64,000 nucleotides of DNA from Silvanigrella aquatica (GTDB lineage Bacteria > Bdellovibrionota_B > Oligoflexia > Silvanigrellales > Silvanigrellaceae), in assembly GCF_001907975.1 (NCBI RefSeq), contig NZ_CP017834.1, forward strand, positions 1,226,303 to 1,290,302, read 5' to 3'. Positions 44,602 through 56,300 of this stretch are shown here, piece after piece. Below the pieces are notes generated by a model that saw only the letters and a program-made list of their open reading frames with translations, made no database searches and had not been told where the DNA came from. Numbering within the stretch: the stretch's first letter is position 1; each line of letters begins with the position of its first letter. The position numbers and the translations under genes were made by a program.

Positions 44602-45351
44602 ATGTTATCCATTAAAAATCTAAAAGCATCAGTCGGTGATAAAGAAATTCTGAAAGGAATTGACCTCGACATTCCCAAGGGTGAAGTGCACGTCATTATG
44701 GGACCGAATGGAGTTGGGAAATCTACTCTTGCGCACGTACTTATGGGTGCAAAATCCTATCACTTGACCGCAGGTAGTATTCATTTAGATAACGAAGATG
44801 TTACTTTACTGGATACAACGGAACGGGCAAAAAAAGGAATGTTTTTAGCATTTCAATATCCAGTTTCTATACCAGGATTAAAACTTTCTGAATATTTAAG
44901 AAATTTATATAATATTCGTCATGAAAAACAATTGAGTGTTTCCGAATTTAGAAAAGTATTAAAAGATAAATTAGAATTGCTAAATATCGAACGTGCTTCC
45001 TTACAACGCTATTTAAATGACGGGTTTTCGGGCGGAGAAATGAAGCGTCTTGAAATGCTCCAACTCATGCTTTTGGAACCTAAAGTTGCTATTCTCGACG
45101 AAATTGACTCCGGTGTTGACGTTGATGCACAAAAAATAGTTGCAGAATGTATCAATCAAATTGTCAAAGTAACAAAAACAAGTTTTGTTATCGTAACACA
45201 CTACCAACGCCTGCTCAATTTTATCAAACCAGATAAAGTCCATGTGGTACTAGACGGGAAAATTAATCAGTCTGGAGACATGTCTTTGGTTAATGAGCTT
45301 GAACGCATGGGCTACGAGCATATTCGTCAAAATCAATCTTCAAAAACTTAA
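44602..45351 (+). CDS. sufC: Fe-S assembly ATPase SufC
   Basis: 249 residues from ATG 44602, with AGGAGAAGG upstream. The in-frame TTG at 44578 would precede that ribosome site. Walker A GPNGVGKSTLAHVLMG, the SufC-specific region MFLAFQYPVSIPGLKLSEYLRN, signature FSGGEMKRLEMLQLM, Walker B VAILDEIDSGVDVDA and switch HYQRLLNFI. It works as an ABC-type ATPase in the cytoplasmic SufBC2D scaffold complex, driving conformational change during cluster assembly. Confidence 0.96.
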   Translation: MLSIKNLKASVGDKEILKGIDLDIPKGEVHVIMGPNGVGKSTLAHVLMGAKSYHLTAGSIHLDNEDVTLLDTTERAKKGMFLAFQYPVSIPGLKLSEYLRNLYNIRHEKQLSVSEFRKVLKDKLELLNIERASLQRYLNDGFSGGEMKRLEMLQLMLLEPKVAILDEIDSGVDVDAQKIVAECINQIVKVTKTSFVIVTHYQRLLNFIKPDKVHVVLDGKINQSGDMSLVNELERMGYEHIRQNQSSKT

Positions 45352-45379
45352 CTTGTTTAAGTGAGAAGAGGAGATCCAT

Positions 45380-46837
45380 ATGAATAATAATAAAAATAAT
45401 GACATTCCTAACAGTGAAGACTTTGATGCATCGCAGGTCGACATTTTAGACGACTATAAATATGGCTTCCACGTTAAGGAAAACTATGTTTTTAAAGGTG
45501 CAAAATCGGCAGAGGGTTTAACAAAAGAAATTGTAAAAGAAATTTCTGCATTTAAACGTGAGCCACAATGGATGCTCGACATCCGTTTAAAAGCTCTGGA
45601 AATATTTAACGAAAAACCCATGCCCACATGGGGGGATACAAAAACTTTAAATGAAATTGACTTTACAAATATTCACTACTTTGTACGCCCCACAGAGCGC
45701 GTGGGGACAAACTGGGATGATGTGCCCTCGGAAATTAAGGACACCTTCGATCGCTTAGGTATTCCCGAAGCCGAACGTAAATTCCTGGCTGGTGTTTCCG
45801 CACAGTTTGAATCGGAAGTGGTTTACCACAGTATGCAAAAACAACTTGAGGAAAAAGGCGTGTTGTTTTTTGATATGGATACCGGTTTGCGTGAGCATCC
45901 TGACATTGTAAAAAAATATTTTGGCTCCATAATTCCTGCTCATGACAACAAATTTGCGGCTTTAAATACTGCTGTTTGGAGTGGTGGTAGCTTTATTTAT
46001 GTGCCTAAAGGCGTGCGTGTAGATATTCCATTGCAAGCTTATTTCAGAATTAATACCGAAAATATGGGGCAATTTGAAAGAACCTTAATCATTGCAGATG
46101 AAGGTTCCTCGGTGCATTATATTGAGGGTTGTACGGCTCCTGTTTATCGTACGGATTCTTTACACTCCGCAGTGGTAGAATTAATTGCCATGAAAGGTGC
46201 AAAAATTCGTTATACTACAATACAAAACTGGTCAAAAAATATTATAAATTTGGTGACAAAAAGAGCCTATGCTTATGAAGACGCGGTGGTGGAATGGGTC
46301 GATGGTAACATCGGTTCTAAGTTAACAATGAAATACCCCGCTGTTTACTTAATGGGTCCCCGTGCTCGCGGCGAAATCTTGTCTGTTGCCTTTGGGGGCA
46401 GCGAAATGCATCAAGACGCCGGTGCAAAAATTATTCATGCCGCGCCAAACACATCAAGCGTTATCACTTCAAAATCCATTTCCAAAGACGGTGGTGCGAC
46501 TACTTATCGCGGACTTGTAAAAATTCCCAAAGGAATGACAGGCTGTAAAAGTAAAGTGCAGTGCGACGCCCTTTTAATGGACGATAAATCCTCGTCAATC
46601 ACTTATCCTACCATGGAAATAGAAGAACAAGCCGGTACCGAAGTGGGTCATGAAGCCAGCGTCAGCCGCATTAGCGACGATCAAATTTATTATCTCACCA
46701 GTCGTGGTTTTACCGAGCGCCAAGCAATGCTTATGGTTGTAAATGGTTTTATTGAAGAATTTGTTAAAGAATTACCTATGGAATATGCGGTTGAATTAAA
46801 TAGATTAATTGAAATTGAATTTGAAGGGGTTGGCTAA
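45380..46837 (+). CDS. sufB: Fe-S scaffold protein SufB
   Basis: 485 residues, typical length. Strong family sequence throughout: [78 protein letters not shown], and RTYRG-type [29 protein letters not shown], ending [28 protein letters not shown]. It is the beta-helical scaffold on which the nascent cluster forms. AGGAGA lies before the ATG, and the stop TAA shares a base with the sufD ATG. Confidence 0.97.
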   Translation: MNNNKNNDIPNSEDFDASQVDILDDYKYGFHVKENYVFKGAKSAEGLTKEIVKEISAFKREPQWMLDIRLKALEIFNEKPMPTWGDTKTLNEIDFTNIHYFVRPTERVGTNWDDVPSEIKDTFDRLGIPEAERKFLAGVSAQFESEVVYHSMQKQLEEKGVLFFDMDTGLREHPDIVKKYFGSIIPAHDNKFAALNTAVWSGGSFIYVPKGVRVDIPLQAYFRINTENMGQFERTLIIADEGSSVHYIEGCTAPVYRTDSLHSAVVELIAMKGAKIRYTTIQNWSKNIINLVTKRAYAYEDAVVEWVDGNIGSKLTMKYPAVYLMGPRARGEILSVAFGGSEMHQDAGAKIIHAAPNTSSVITSKSISKDGGATTYRGLVKIPKGMTGCKSKVQCDALLMDDKSSSITYPTMEIEEQAGTEVGHEASVSRISDDQIYYLTSRGFTERQAMLMVVNGFIEEFVKELPMEYAVELNRLIEIEFEGVG

Positions 46838-48135
46838 TGATGATGACACTTGTTGAGCTCAATACCCATAATTTACCAAAATGCCCAACTCATCCCGAAG
46901 AAAGTTGGCGAAAAACAAATCCTGAAACCTTCTTTTTACCGCAAAATGAAGTTTTGAATTTTCAAGGTAACAGTGCTGTTGAATCTCTAAATAATAAGTT
47001 TTTACCTTGGAAAGTCTCTTACAGAAATAGCGATTTACTTGAAAATCGTATTCAGCAATTAAGTAACATAATAAATGAAGACGGAATTCAAGCCTTAAAA
47101 TTAGAACAACATCGCATTATTTTACTTGAAATAGGTCATGGATGTGTTGATATTTACGCATCTAAACAATTAAAATCAAATATTGAATTAATTTCCGCTC
47201 CCTTTGAAGTGCAATCTATCGCTCCAAAAAGCGATATTGGTTTTGCATTGGCAAGTCGTTTAAAAGCAAGCTCTCCTCATGAATTGATTGTGAAGTTGGA
47301 ATCTTTTGGAACGGAAGTCCCTCTGGTTCTCATTGCAAATCAAATGAGTCCAAATTTTTCGCAATGCTACAGCGTATTAAAATTTGTTTTAGCTGATTCG
47401 AGTCAAGCTGAATTGGCTTTAATTGATGGTGGTAATCAATTTTCTTATTTACGACACTCGCTTGAGTTGCATGAAAATGCAAAATTAACTCAACTCTGGA
47501 TTCATAATTCTGCACATGAAAATAGAAATTCAGTTACTTTACTGGAGCGTTTAGTTACTTTGCATGAAAATGCAAAATTAAACGATGCGCAAATTATGTT
47601 ACCTCAGGGAAATACCCGTGTAACTTCAAATATTGTTTTCGCAGAAAAAAGAGCAGAAGCGCATTCTGCAGCCGCTGTTGTGGCAACAACGGGTAAATTT
47701 GACTATGAACCCATTCAATATCATATGGCAGCCCAAGGAAAATCCGACCTTAATGTCAAAATGATTATGTCGGGACGCGCCCGCGCGATTTTCCAAGGAC
47801 TAGTGACTATCGAAAAAAACGCCCCTCAAACTCTGGCAAAACAAAATAATAAAAATCTTTTATTAAGTAAAAATGCCCGTGTCGACGCTTCTCCTCGCCT
47901 TGAAATTTTGCCAAACGATGTTATGTGCAAACACGGTAGTGCCACTGGGGAGCTCGATGCTAAGCAATTGTATTACATGGCAACACGAGGTTTTTCCTTG
48001 AATGAGGCGCGTAAAATGATTGTAAAAAGCTTTGTTGCTGAGTCTCTTATTAATTTAGAAAGTGAAACTCTTTTATCTGTTATGGCAGAAAGTGCTCTTG
48101 AAGTGGCCTTAAGTCAATTGCCAAAAGAAATTTAA
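46837..48135 (+). CDS. sufD: Fe-S assembly protein SufD
   Basis: 432 residues. The N-terminal half is diverged, but the C-terminal beta-helix part is clear: EKRAEAHSAAAVVATTGKFDYEPIQYHMAAQGKSDLNVKMIMSGRARAIFQGLVTIEKNAPQT, NKNLLLSKNARVDASPRLEILPNDVMCKHGSATGELDAKQLYYMATRGFSLNEARKMIV, including the His in KHG used for cluster chemistry. It partners SufB and SufC. Three consecutive ATG codons at the start (46837, 46840, 46843) leave the exact first residue open. Confidence 0.93.
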   Translation: MMMTLVELNTHNLPKCPTHPEESWRKTNPETFFLPQNEVLNFQGNSAVESLNNKFLPWKVSYRNSDLLENRIQQLSNIINEDGIQALKLEQHRIILLEIGHGCVDIYASKQLKSNIELISAPFEVQSIAPKSDIGFALASRLKASSPHELIVKLESFGTEVPLVLIANQMSPNFSQCYSVLKFVLADSSQAELALIDGGNQFSYLRHSLELHENAKLTQLWIHNSAHENRNSVTLLERLVTLHENAKLNDAQIMLPQGNTRVTSNIVFAEKRAEAHSAAAVVATTGKFDYEPIQYHMAAQGKSDLNVKMIMSGRARAIFQGLVTIEKNAPQTLAKQNNKNLLLSKNARVDASPRLEILPNDVMCKHGSATGELDAKQLYYMATRGFSLNEARKMIVKSFVAESLINLESETLLSVMAESALEVALSQLPKEI

Positions 48136-48155
48136 GCAGGGAATATTTTTAATTT

Positions 48156-48488
48156 ATGGCACTTTATAAAGTTTGTTTACTTAACGAGTTGTCTTCTGAA
48201 AAAGCAATTAAGTTTCATGTGGACGGTTTGGATATCTTATTTGTTAAATCGTTACAAAGTAAACAGGTTTATGCTTTTGATAACAACTGTAATCACGCCG
48301 ATAAACCCCTCGAAAAAGGCAAATGGAATTCGGAAACGAGTGAAATCACTTGCCCCTTTCATAAAGCCGTGTTTTGTATAGCCGAAGGAGGAGCTGTAAA
48401 AGCGCCTCCCGCTTGTGTGCCCTTAACGGTATACGAAACAGAGATCCGTACCGAAGCGGATGGCTCTTTTGTCTATGTGAATTTATAA
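48156..48488 (+). CDS. Rieske-type 2Fe-2S ferredoxin
   Basis: 110 residues. The two Rieske boxes are CNHADKPLEKG (C-x-H) and CPFHKAVF (C-x2-H), separated by the usual spacing, in a small single-domain protein of the dioxygenase-ferredoxin/NirD-like type. It has no membrane anchor and so is cytoplasmic. It follows sufD by 20 bases, as in many suf operons where a small Rieske or SufT-like protein accompanies the assembly genes. Possible roles are electron delivery for assembly or repair. The partner is unknown. Confidence 0.88.
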   Translation: MALYKVCLLNELSSEKAIKFHVDGLDILFVKSLQSKQVYAFDNNCNHADKPLEKGKWNSETSEITCPFHKAVFCIAEGGAVKAPPACVPLTVYETEIRTEADGSFVYVNL

Positions 48489-48512
48489 ATATATTTTTAA
48501 GGAGAACATCAA

Positions 48513-49010
48513 ATGCCTAGTTTTGATATAGTTTCTGAAGTGAGCATTCAAGAAATCGATAATGCTGTGAATCAAGCGCAAAAAGAATTGGCATCTCGCT
48601 ACGATTTTAAAGGTAAAAAATATGATTTGGTCTTAGATAAGCAGAAATGTGAAATGAAGCTCACTGCGGACTCTGAGACTCATGTGATTGCTATGGCCGA
48701 TATTATCAATTCCAAACTGCTCAAACGTGGAATTGACTTGGTCTCCCTCGACGTCGATAAAATCAAACCCGTCGGTGGCATGATGATGAGCCAAAGCATT
48801 AAAGTCAAACAAGGTTTGGAAACTGATGTGGCTAAGAAAATCACCAAGACAATAAAAGACTCAAAACTCAAAGTCGATACTCAAATTCAAGATAAACAAA
48901 TACGTGTCACTGGAAAAAAAATTGACGATCTGCAAGAAGTGATTTCCTTACTCAAGGAAAAACAACAAGAACTTAAAATTCCCATGCAGTTTGTGAATAT
49001 GAAGAATTGA
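48513..49010 (+). CDS. yajQ: YajQ-family nucleotide/c-di-GMP-binding protein
   Basis: 165 residues, complete family length. MPSFDIVSEVSIQEIDNAVNQAQKELASRYDFKG is the near-invariant N-terminus, followed by KGKKYDLVL and QSIKVKQGLETDVAKKITKTIKDSKLKVDTQIQDKQIRVTGKKIDDLQEVI. Two ferredoxin-like folds bind nucleotides. In some species it is a cyclic-di-GMP effector or interacts with transcription or phage proteins. AAGGAG precedes the ATG. It sits at the end of the suf operon, 24 bases after the Rieske gene, and its stop faces the next gene's stop with six bases between. Confidence 0.93.
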   Translation: MPSFDIVSEVSIQEIDNAVNQAQKELASRYDFKGKKYDLVLDKQKCEMKLTADSETHVIAMADIINSKLLKRGIDLVSLDVDKIKPVGGMMMSQSIKVKQGLETDVAKKITKTIKDSKLKVDTQIQDKQIRVTGKKIDDLQEVISLLKEKQQELKIPMQFVNMKN

Positions 49011-49016
49011 TGTTGT

Positions 49017-50120
49017 TTATTTAAGTAACTCGAAAGCCTCTTCAACTTTATCTAATTGTACACTCACAGGCCTATTATTTATGTAAAGGGAAGGGGTGCC
49101 TTGAAAACCCTTTAAAGCCAAAAACTGGCTTCTGACTTTTTGCACATGTTGCTGTGCTTCTCCTGATGAAACACATTTGATAAGCTGATTTATATTTAAA
49201 CCACTATTTTTAGCAATATCTATGATAGGTTTATATTCAAGCTGAGTTATAATTTCTTTTGATTTTTTTTCTAAATTTTTTGAATCTTCGGAAATTAAGT
49301 CCAATAATTTATCACGAAACGTCCAAAATTTTTCTTCTCCTTGTTCCTGAGCACAAAAGGAATTCTTTTCATAATATCCACTTAATCCATAATTATCTTG
49401 AGGAAAATTAACGCTGACAAATTTAATTTTGTCAGCATATTTTTTAACTATTTTTTTTAATTCTATCTCATTTTTTCTGCTTTTATCATTGGCATAGTCA
49501 TTAATATCAACAACTGTTATTTCAGATTTTTTATTTCCACGTACGGGATATAAAGTGAGATCCATTTCCAAAGGAGGACCTATGAGTGCAGGTAAAAGTA
49601 TTTTTATCTTATTTTTAGAAAGCATTTCTCCTGATTTTTTATCTATTATTTCATTTGATTTTTGATATGCTAATTGCATTTTTATTAGATTTTTAACTTT
49701 ATCAAAGCTCTTTCCACCAAATATCTGTACTCCATTTATTCGGATGGCCGTATCATAATATTTTTTTGCTAATGCATCATCAAATGGTGTTATTTCAATT
49801 AAATTTTGTAATGGAGGTAATTCTTTCATTTTTCCATTATCTTGTGCAAGTGCTATCCTAAGAGCTGATTTTAATAGAAATTCTCTTTTTGCATCATATA
49901 TATTTTTTTCAAAACCATAATAATCAAATAACATATTTTGAGGAAGAGTATTGCTAAACCAAACTTTGCCATCTAACTCAAACAAAGGTTCTCCAAAAAT
50001 ACTTTTGTCTAATGTGCTTTTATGTTGAATAAATTTAGGTATAAAAAAACCAATTATCATTCCAATTAATAAAAATAACACATGTATTTTTTTTATTAAT
50101 TTGAGTTTATTCTTTAACAT
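49017..50120 (-). CDS. Membrane-anchored DsbA-like thioredoxin-fold protein without CxxC
   Basis: 367 residues. One N-terminal membrane helix (IHVLFLLIGMIIGFFIPKF) acts as a signal anchor, putting the rest in the periplasm. The C-terminal 190 residues follow the DsbA/Thioredoxin_4 plan: ITVVDINDYANDKSRKNEIELKKIVKKYADKIKFVSVNFPQ, SFCAQEQGEEKFWTFRDKLLDL, and the cis-proline loop GTPSLYINNRPV. The place of the CPxC redox site reads NDKS, so oxidase activity is not expected. The N-terminal 150 residues are helical. Its role may be chaperone-like or partner-binding. AAGGAG precedes the ATG. Confidence 0.8.
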   Translation of the reverse strand: MLKNKLKLIKKIHVLFLLIGMIIGFFIPKFIQHKSTLDKSIFGEPLFELDGKVWFSNTLPQNMLFDYYGFEKNIYDAKREFLLKSALRIALAQDNGKMKELPPLQNLIEITPFDDALAKKYYDTAIRINGVQIFGGKSFDKVKNLIKMQLAYQKSNEIIDKKSGEMLSKNKIKILLPALIGPPLEMDLTLYPVRGNKKSEITVVDINDYANDKSRKNEIELKKIVKKYADKIKFVSVNFPQDNYGLSGYYEKNSFCAQEQGEEKFWTFRDKLLDLISEDSKNLEKKSKEIITQLEYKPIIDIAKNSGLNINQLIKCVSSGEAQQHVQKVRSQFLALKGFQGTPSLYINNRPVSVQLDKVEEAFELLK

Positions 50121-50236
50121 AATAATCTCCTTTTTTAATTTTATCTTACTTCTTTATTTTAAATGTATCTATATATTAATTTGCAATATAAAAAATGAAA
50201 ATAAAAATTTATTGTCATAAATATGTCAAAAATTTT

Positions 50237-50280
50237 TTTCGTAATTATTTCGTAATTTTTCCTTAATTATTCTGTAATTT
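50237..50280 (+). promoter_or_regulatory. Four head-to-tail 11-bp direct repeats upstream of the giant gene
   Basis: TTTCGTAATTA, TTTCGTAATTT, TTCCTTAATTA and TTCTGTAATTT follow each other without spacing at 50237, 50248, 50259 and 50270. An 11-base period puts all units on one DNA face, the layout of Pho-box/OmpR-type sites. A TATTAT at 50294-50299, 13 bases past the last unit, could be the -10 of an activator-dependent promoter. The start codon is at 50392. Confidence 0.65.
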
Positions 50281-50391
50281 GTTTTAAAAAAATTATTATG
50301 CCAGAATAAAATATCTTATCAAAATTGTTTATTTTAGGAAAAAATATACTTTTATAAATAATGATGTATATAAGTGAGGAGAATTAAACAA

Positions 50392-53300
50392 GTGTTAATG
50401 AGATGGAAAAAAGGTAAAGGTGAAAATAAAAAATTTCATTTCCAAACTTTTATAAAAAGGTTTTTTCTTTTTTTTCTATGTCTTTTTTTGATACTTTTAT
50501 TCCATGGTTGCCATTTTAATCCATTAGGAGGCAGCCATTCGCAGATTGATGAGGCAAACGACCCTTTTTTAAGCACGCCCTTGCCATTTACATTGAATGG
50601 TTTGCTCGTCTCCGATAGTCAAGTGAATTTGGCCTGGGATGCCGCTATAAGTGCAGATGATTACACAGTGGTATATGGTACTTCTTCTGGGAATTACACC
50701 ACCACCGTAGCTCTCTGTAGCCATACCAAATCCCAGGTGTGCGTGGTAACGGGGCTTATGAATGGGACGACGTATTATTTTAATGTTATGGCAAGGAATA
50801 AATTTGGGACTATCAATATGAAAAATGAAGTTCCTGCCATCCCTAAACCCTTTAATTTATTTTTAACTCCTCAGCACCTTTCCGCGCTCGTCTCTTGGGG
50901 ATCTGTAGATAATGGAATAGGGAATACCAATTTCACTGTACAATCGGGGAGTAGCGTTAATAGCATAAATAATAGTGATTTTAATGTGAAGGATCCCCAC
51001 TTAGTTCAAAATTTACAAGATGGAGTTTATACCTATTTCCAAACCATTGCTAGCAATTCAGCGGGTACCATCACAAGCGTCGTAGAAAGTGTGTTTATTA
51101 TTGATTCTCCTGTTGCCCCAACATGGCCCGCCACGGGGAGCGTGATGGTTTTAGGGAATCAAATTATTTTAAATTGGATAGCATCTATCAGCAATGGGAC
51201 GCTCCGCTATAGCTTATACCGGAAGCCGTTAGCATCTATGACGGGTTATGCACCTGTTCCCGGTTGTAGTTTAATTGCGGCTACCACGTGCTCCGATAGC
51301 ACCTTAAATCTCCAAGACAACAATAATTATTATTACATGGTGGTGGCGAGCAATGAAGGAGGGATTTCCCCCGACTCTACGGTTCAAGCCGCGTTGACAT
51401 TTCCCAACTCCCCAAGTGGCTTTATCATTTCGGCGACAAACGCGACAACGAATACGTTAAATTGGGATAATTCCTTAGGTAATGGGGATTTAACATATCA
51501 GCTTTATAGAGATACAAATACCCCTGTAAATATTATTCCTCCAGGTAACTTAATTGCCACAGTATTATCTCCCTTTGCAAGTCCTGTAAATTCAAGCATC
51601 GACACAGGACCAAGCGGTACATTTGTAGAAAACACATTATATTATTATTCCTTGGCAGCAACCAATGCGAGTAGCTCTTCAACTGCTACGCAAACGACCT
51701 TAGCTTTGCCATCAACCTTGATGACACCTCCGACGAATCTTGCGGCTACTTCTGTGACAGACAATAGCTTGAGTTTGGCCTGGGCTTTTAACGTCGGGAA
51801 TGCACCCGTTGTTTTTCACGTGTACCGTTCCCTGACAGCCAACCCTACTGATTGGGGCCAACCTTTAGATTCAGGAGGAGTTTCTGTCTCTGCGCCCTAT
51901 TTTAGCGGCTTACTTACTTACCAAGATTCGGGGTTAAAGGAAAATACCAATTATTATTATATGGTAGATGTTCTAAACCAGAGAAGCACGGCCGTTGCAG
52001 TCCCGTCTACAGGTGTGTTTTCTGTGTTGACGACTTTAATCACAGCTCCCACTCTTGCTGTTAGAACCTCAGACACTACGGGGATTACGCTCGACTGGTC
52101 GCCGCCGCCTTCATCGAGTAATGGGATTGTCACCTACCAGCTCTATAGAAGCGCTACTCCGATTACAGGGACTCCCTCAGGTGGAACGGCCTTGCTCGGG
52201 GCGGGAGTAACGACACCGTTTTCCTATAAAGATACGATTTCTACTACAAATACAAATAAGAAATATTGGTATTATGTAACAGCGAGTAACAATTCACCGG
52301 CATCAGTTTCCCTTACTTCCAATGTTGTTGATGTGACTACAGCTCTTACCACAGCTCCCACTCTAACAATTGGAAGCATTCAAACAAATTCCCTGACGTT
52401 AAGCTGGACGACAACACCTGCGCCTACCGGCCTTGAAACCGTTAACTACAATTTGTATAGATCTTCTTCAGGTAACGTAAATACCTGGGGCTCTCCCATT
52501 TATACAGGTTCGAACCAGAGCTTTAGTGATGACAACCAAGGAGCAGGTTTAGCCGAAAATACAAAATATTATTATTATGTGACGGTTACTAATAATGCTA
52601 TTTCAGCGCAGCCTCTTCTTTCTTCTGTGGTTTCAGAAACCACAGCTTTGCAACAAGCCTCTCAATTTATCCAAAATCAAACAGTTTCCAAAAATACAAA
52701 CATCACGTTATATTGGAATCCGCTTCCGAATAACAGCACCATTACTTATCAGCTTTACCGCAGTCCCAGTGGGTTAAATACGTGGTCTAGCAATCTCATC
52801 ACATCTGCATTTAGCAACACGTCCTTTATGGACACGGCTCCTGTAGAAAATACCGCTTATGATTACAAGCTGACGACTTTAAATCAATCCACGGTACCGG
52901 CCGCTTTGGCTTCCGATATTTATACGGTTACAAGCGATATTAGATCATTGCCTACTTTGAATCCACTTGCGTTAAATTTATTAAGTAATAATACCAGTAG
53001 TATTGATTTAACTTGGACTTTTCCTATCAATCCTACGACAATCTCATATAGCGTTTTTAGATCTTTAGATTCTGATCCTGTTTCTGGAAATTATTCTTGG
53101 AGTTTATTAACTGGTTTTCCCAATAACTTAAATAGTGTGACTGACAGTAATAATATTTTGGAAAATACGTATTATAATTACAAAGTTTCAGCCAGCAACA
53201 ATGCCTTAGCGGTGAGCGGTTCTACGAAGGAATCTCCTGTACAACGCATTTTAACCAACCTGACCACCACTCCTAATCTAACTGTGAGCTATGTGAGCAA

Positions 53301-56300
53301 CACACAGGTCACTCTAAATTGGAATCCCGTTCCTAGCGGGAATGGCAATGTAACCTATAAGGTGTACCGTTCCACAAACCAGCCTGTAGACATCACAGTC
53401 TCACCGCAGTGCATGACCACAACCACTACGACTGTGGCTGCCACTTTGGTTTTTTGCAATGACGTGACTTCTGTGAGCGCAAGCCAAACCTATTATTATG
53501 CTGTTACTGTAACAAACGGGATAAACACATTGAAATCTAAAGAGATTCCGGTAGTGACATTACCGAATCCTATTACAACGGCACCTGTAATTACGGCTTT
53601 AGGTTCTAATATCAATATTCTTTGGCAGCAAAGTCCGGGAGCAGGGCAATCTAGTCTTTTAACTTACGATGTGCTGAGTTCTACCGATCCTGTATCGAAT
53701 TTTACCACCCTTGTGTCAGGTATTGCGGATAGCAATGGTAGGGCTTATGACGATACCGTAATAACATATACTGGGCTTCCTATTTACTACAAAATTCGTG
53801 CCCGGACATCAACGGGACAAGCTCTCGCAGATAGCCCTGCCGCAGGGGTGACGCCCATTGCTCCCTTTTCGCTCTCACTTGCAACGGTGACTTACTCAAA
53901 CTCTACTACGGCGCAAATTGTTTTTAGTTGGCCCGTGGCAAAGGGAGCTAGCAAGTACGAGGTTTATGCAGGCAATGTGGCAAACGGATCGGCGCCCCCT
54001 CCTTCGGGGACAGGAATCCTTGTGGCATCGGGATGTGCGAATAGGACGTGCACCTTAGATGTATCTGCAAATGCAAACTACTACTACACGGCCGTAGCAA
54101 GCAATGCTGTACTCAATTCTACGGCAACCACCACCACCTCTGAGCTTGCTATTCCTGTACTAACCCCCCCTATAAGTAAGTTGAAGGCGGCGCCTGAACA
54201 AATCACAATAACCTGGGATACGATATTGGGAGCGCAATCCTACAGCGTTTCCTATATTCCCGTGAACCCCATTACCTGCTCATCATGCCTGCTCACATCC
54301 CAAGTGGGCTGCACCGTTACGGGAGTGGTCACAAGTTCGGCATCATGTGTGATCGGGGCAAGTCCCTCTATCCCTTTAACCGATGGACAGCTGTACGCTT
54401 TTACGCTTTCTTATGTGGACTCCCAAAGTAACACTGTTGTAAATGTCCCTGTGAATGCCATGCCTCTTGGGAATTTTCAAATGACTTCACTTACCCCATC
54501 TGCAAGTGGTACCTCTTCGACAGATGTGGCATGGACTCCTTCCGTAGGTGCGGATAACTATGTTGTGAAATACCGGATTCCTCCAAGCACTTCATTTACT
54601 ACGAATCTTCCTGCCGTCATTTCTGGTACTACCCCTCTGGGTACAACGGTAAATAATTTATTAACAGGGTTTGACTATAGCGTTATGGTAACAGCAAGTA
54701 ACACATGGGGAAGTGTAGATAGCTCTGAAATGACATTGCGATTGCCCGGAGGGATCCCACCAGGGCTAATAGTGAATAGTGCGGGGACAGTCCCCCTTTC
54801 TGTGAACTTGGGTTGGGATGCATTACCCAATAATCCGCCTGTCACTTATAACGTTTACCGCTCTATTTTAAATTTAAACCCATTTGTTCCAACCCCGACA
54901 AACCCACCCACAGCCCCGGTATGTACCGTCGCATCTACGGCATCTCCCAATAACGTCTGCACGGACAAAACGGCTCTGGTAGAAAACCAAATTTACTATT
55001 ATGTTTTGACGGCAAAGAATACGGCAGGAGAGTCGTCACCCTCTAGCTCCGTCACGGCGACTTCTGCCTTGGTCACCCGTCCTGCATTTACCACAGCTTC
55101 AAAAATCGCGTACAACAGTTTGCGGTTAAATTGGCCTGCGGCAAATAATAATGGGATAGTTTCTTATAATATTTATCGTTTTGACAATTCTACATCCATA
55201 TGGCCAACAGCACCTCTAAATAACTCTCCCATTATTATAGACCCTGTAAGTCAAGCAATTGGATCTTTTACTGATAGTGCTCACTTGACTCAAAATACCA
55301 AGTATAAATACCAAATTTCCGTATCCAATGCCGCTTTAGGACAAAGCCCTTTGTATTCCGATCAAAATTATAATAACCCGACGAGTCCGTTGACGGTAAC
55401 TACCCTGCTGAATGACCCAGTCACTTTAACTATAAATAATTTCACAGCAAGCAGTGTAAACCTTTCATGGACGCCAGCAGCGGGCACTGAACCTGTGACT
55501 TATAGACTTTATAGGCAGCTTAAAGGTGATGGGAATAATTGGACAGGGCCTTTAAATTCTCAAACCCCCACGGCGTTATCCTATGTAGACAACGATCCTA
55601 ATTTGGTTGCCAATACTCAATACACTTATAAAATTACCGTAACCGATTCGGTTCTAGGCAGTAAAGAGCTGTCTGATATTACAGATTCCATAAAAAGCAT
55701 AACAACAGCTTTAGATGCTCCTCCTACAATTAAAACAACAAACGCAATAGACTCAACTCACATTAAGCTGACCTGGGATAAACCTCCAGGTAGTGCTCAA
55801 ATCACTTATACGGTTGCTCGCGCCAATAGCGCTTGTAGTCTAACGCCTTTGAATTGGAATACCGCTGTCTCTGTGCTACCGTCCGATCCCTTTGCCTTCA
55901 CAGACTCATTACTGACTCCTAATACAACCTATTGCTATAAGTTGAATGCATTGCAGGGAGCCACATCTTTAAGCTCATCGCCCGTTGCGGCTACAACGGA
56001 TCTTACCGCGGGACCTGTTATAAATAGTAGACAGGCTCAATCAATCCCTTTGCAAAACACGCTTAATTGGAATTCTTATGCTGGGACAGGAGTGGTGACA
56101 TTTAGCGTATTTAGGCAAAATGATTCGGGAGATTGGGTCTCCTTATCCAATAGCGCGACTTCTCCCTTTTCAGATAAGAATATTCAAGAAAATTTTTTAT
56201 ATACTTATAAGGTTTCAGCGCAGAACAATAGTGGGTCGGGTGTTGTCCATGAGACCCCACTTCCTGCGTTTTACTCCGCACTTCAAACACCCATATCGTT

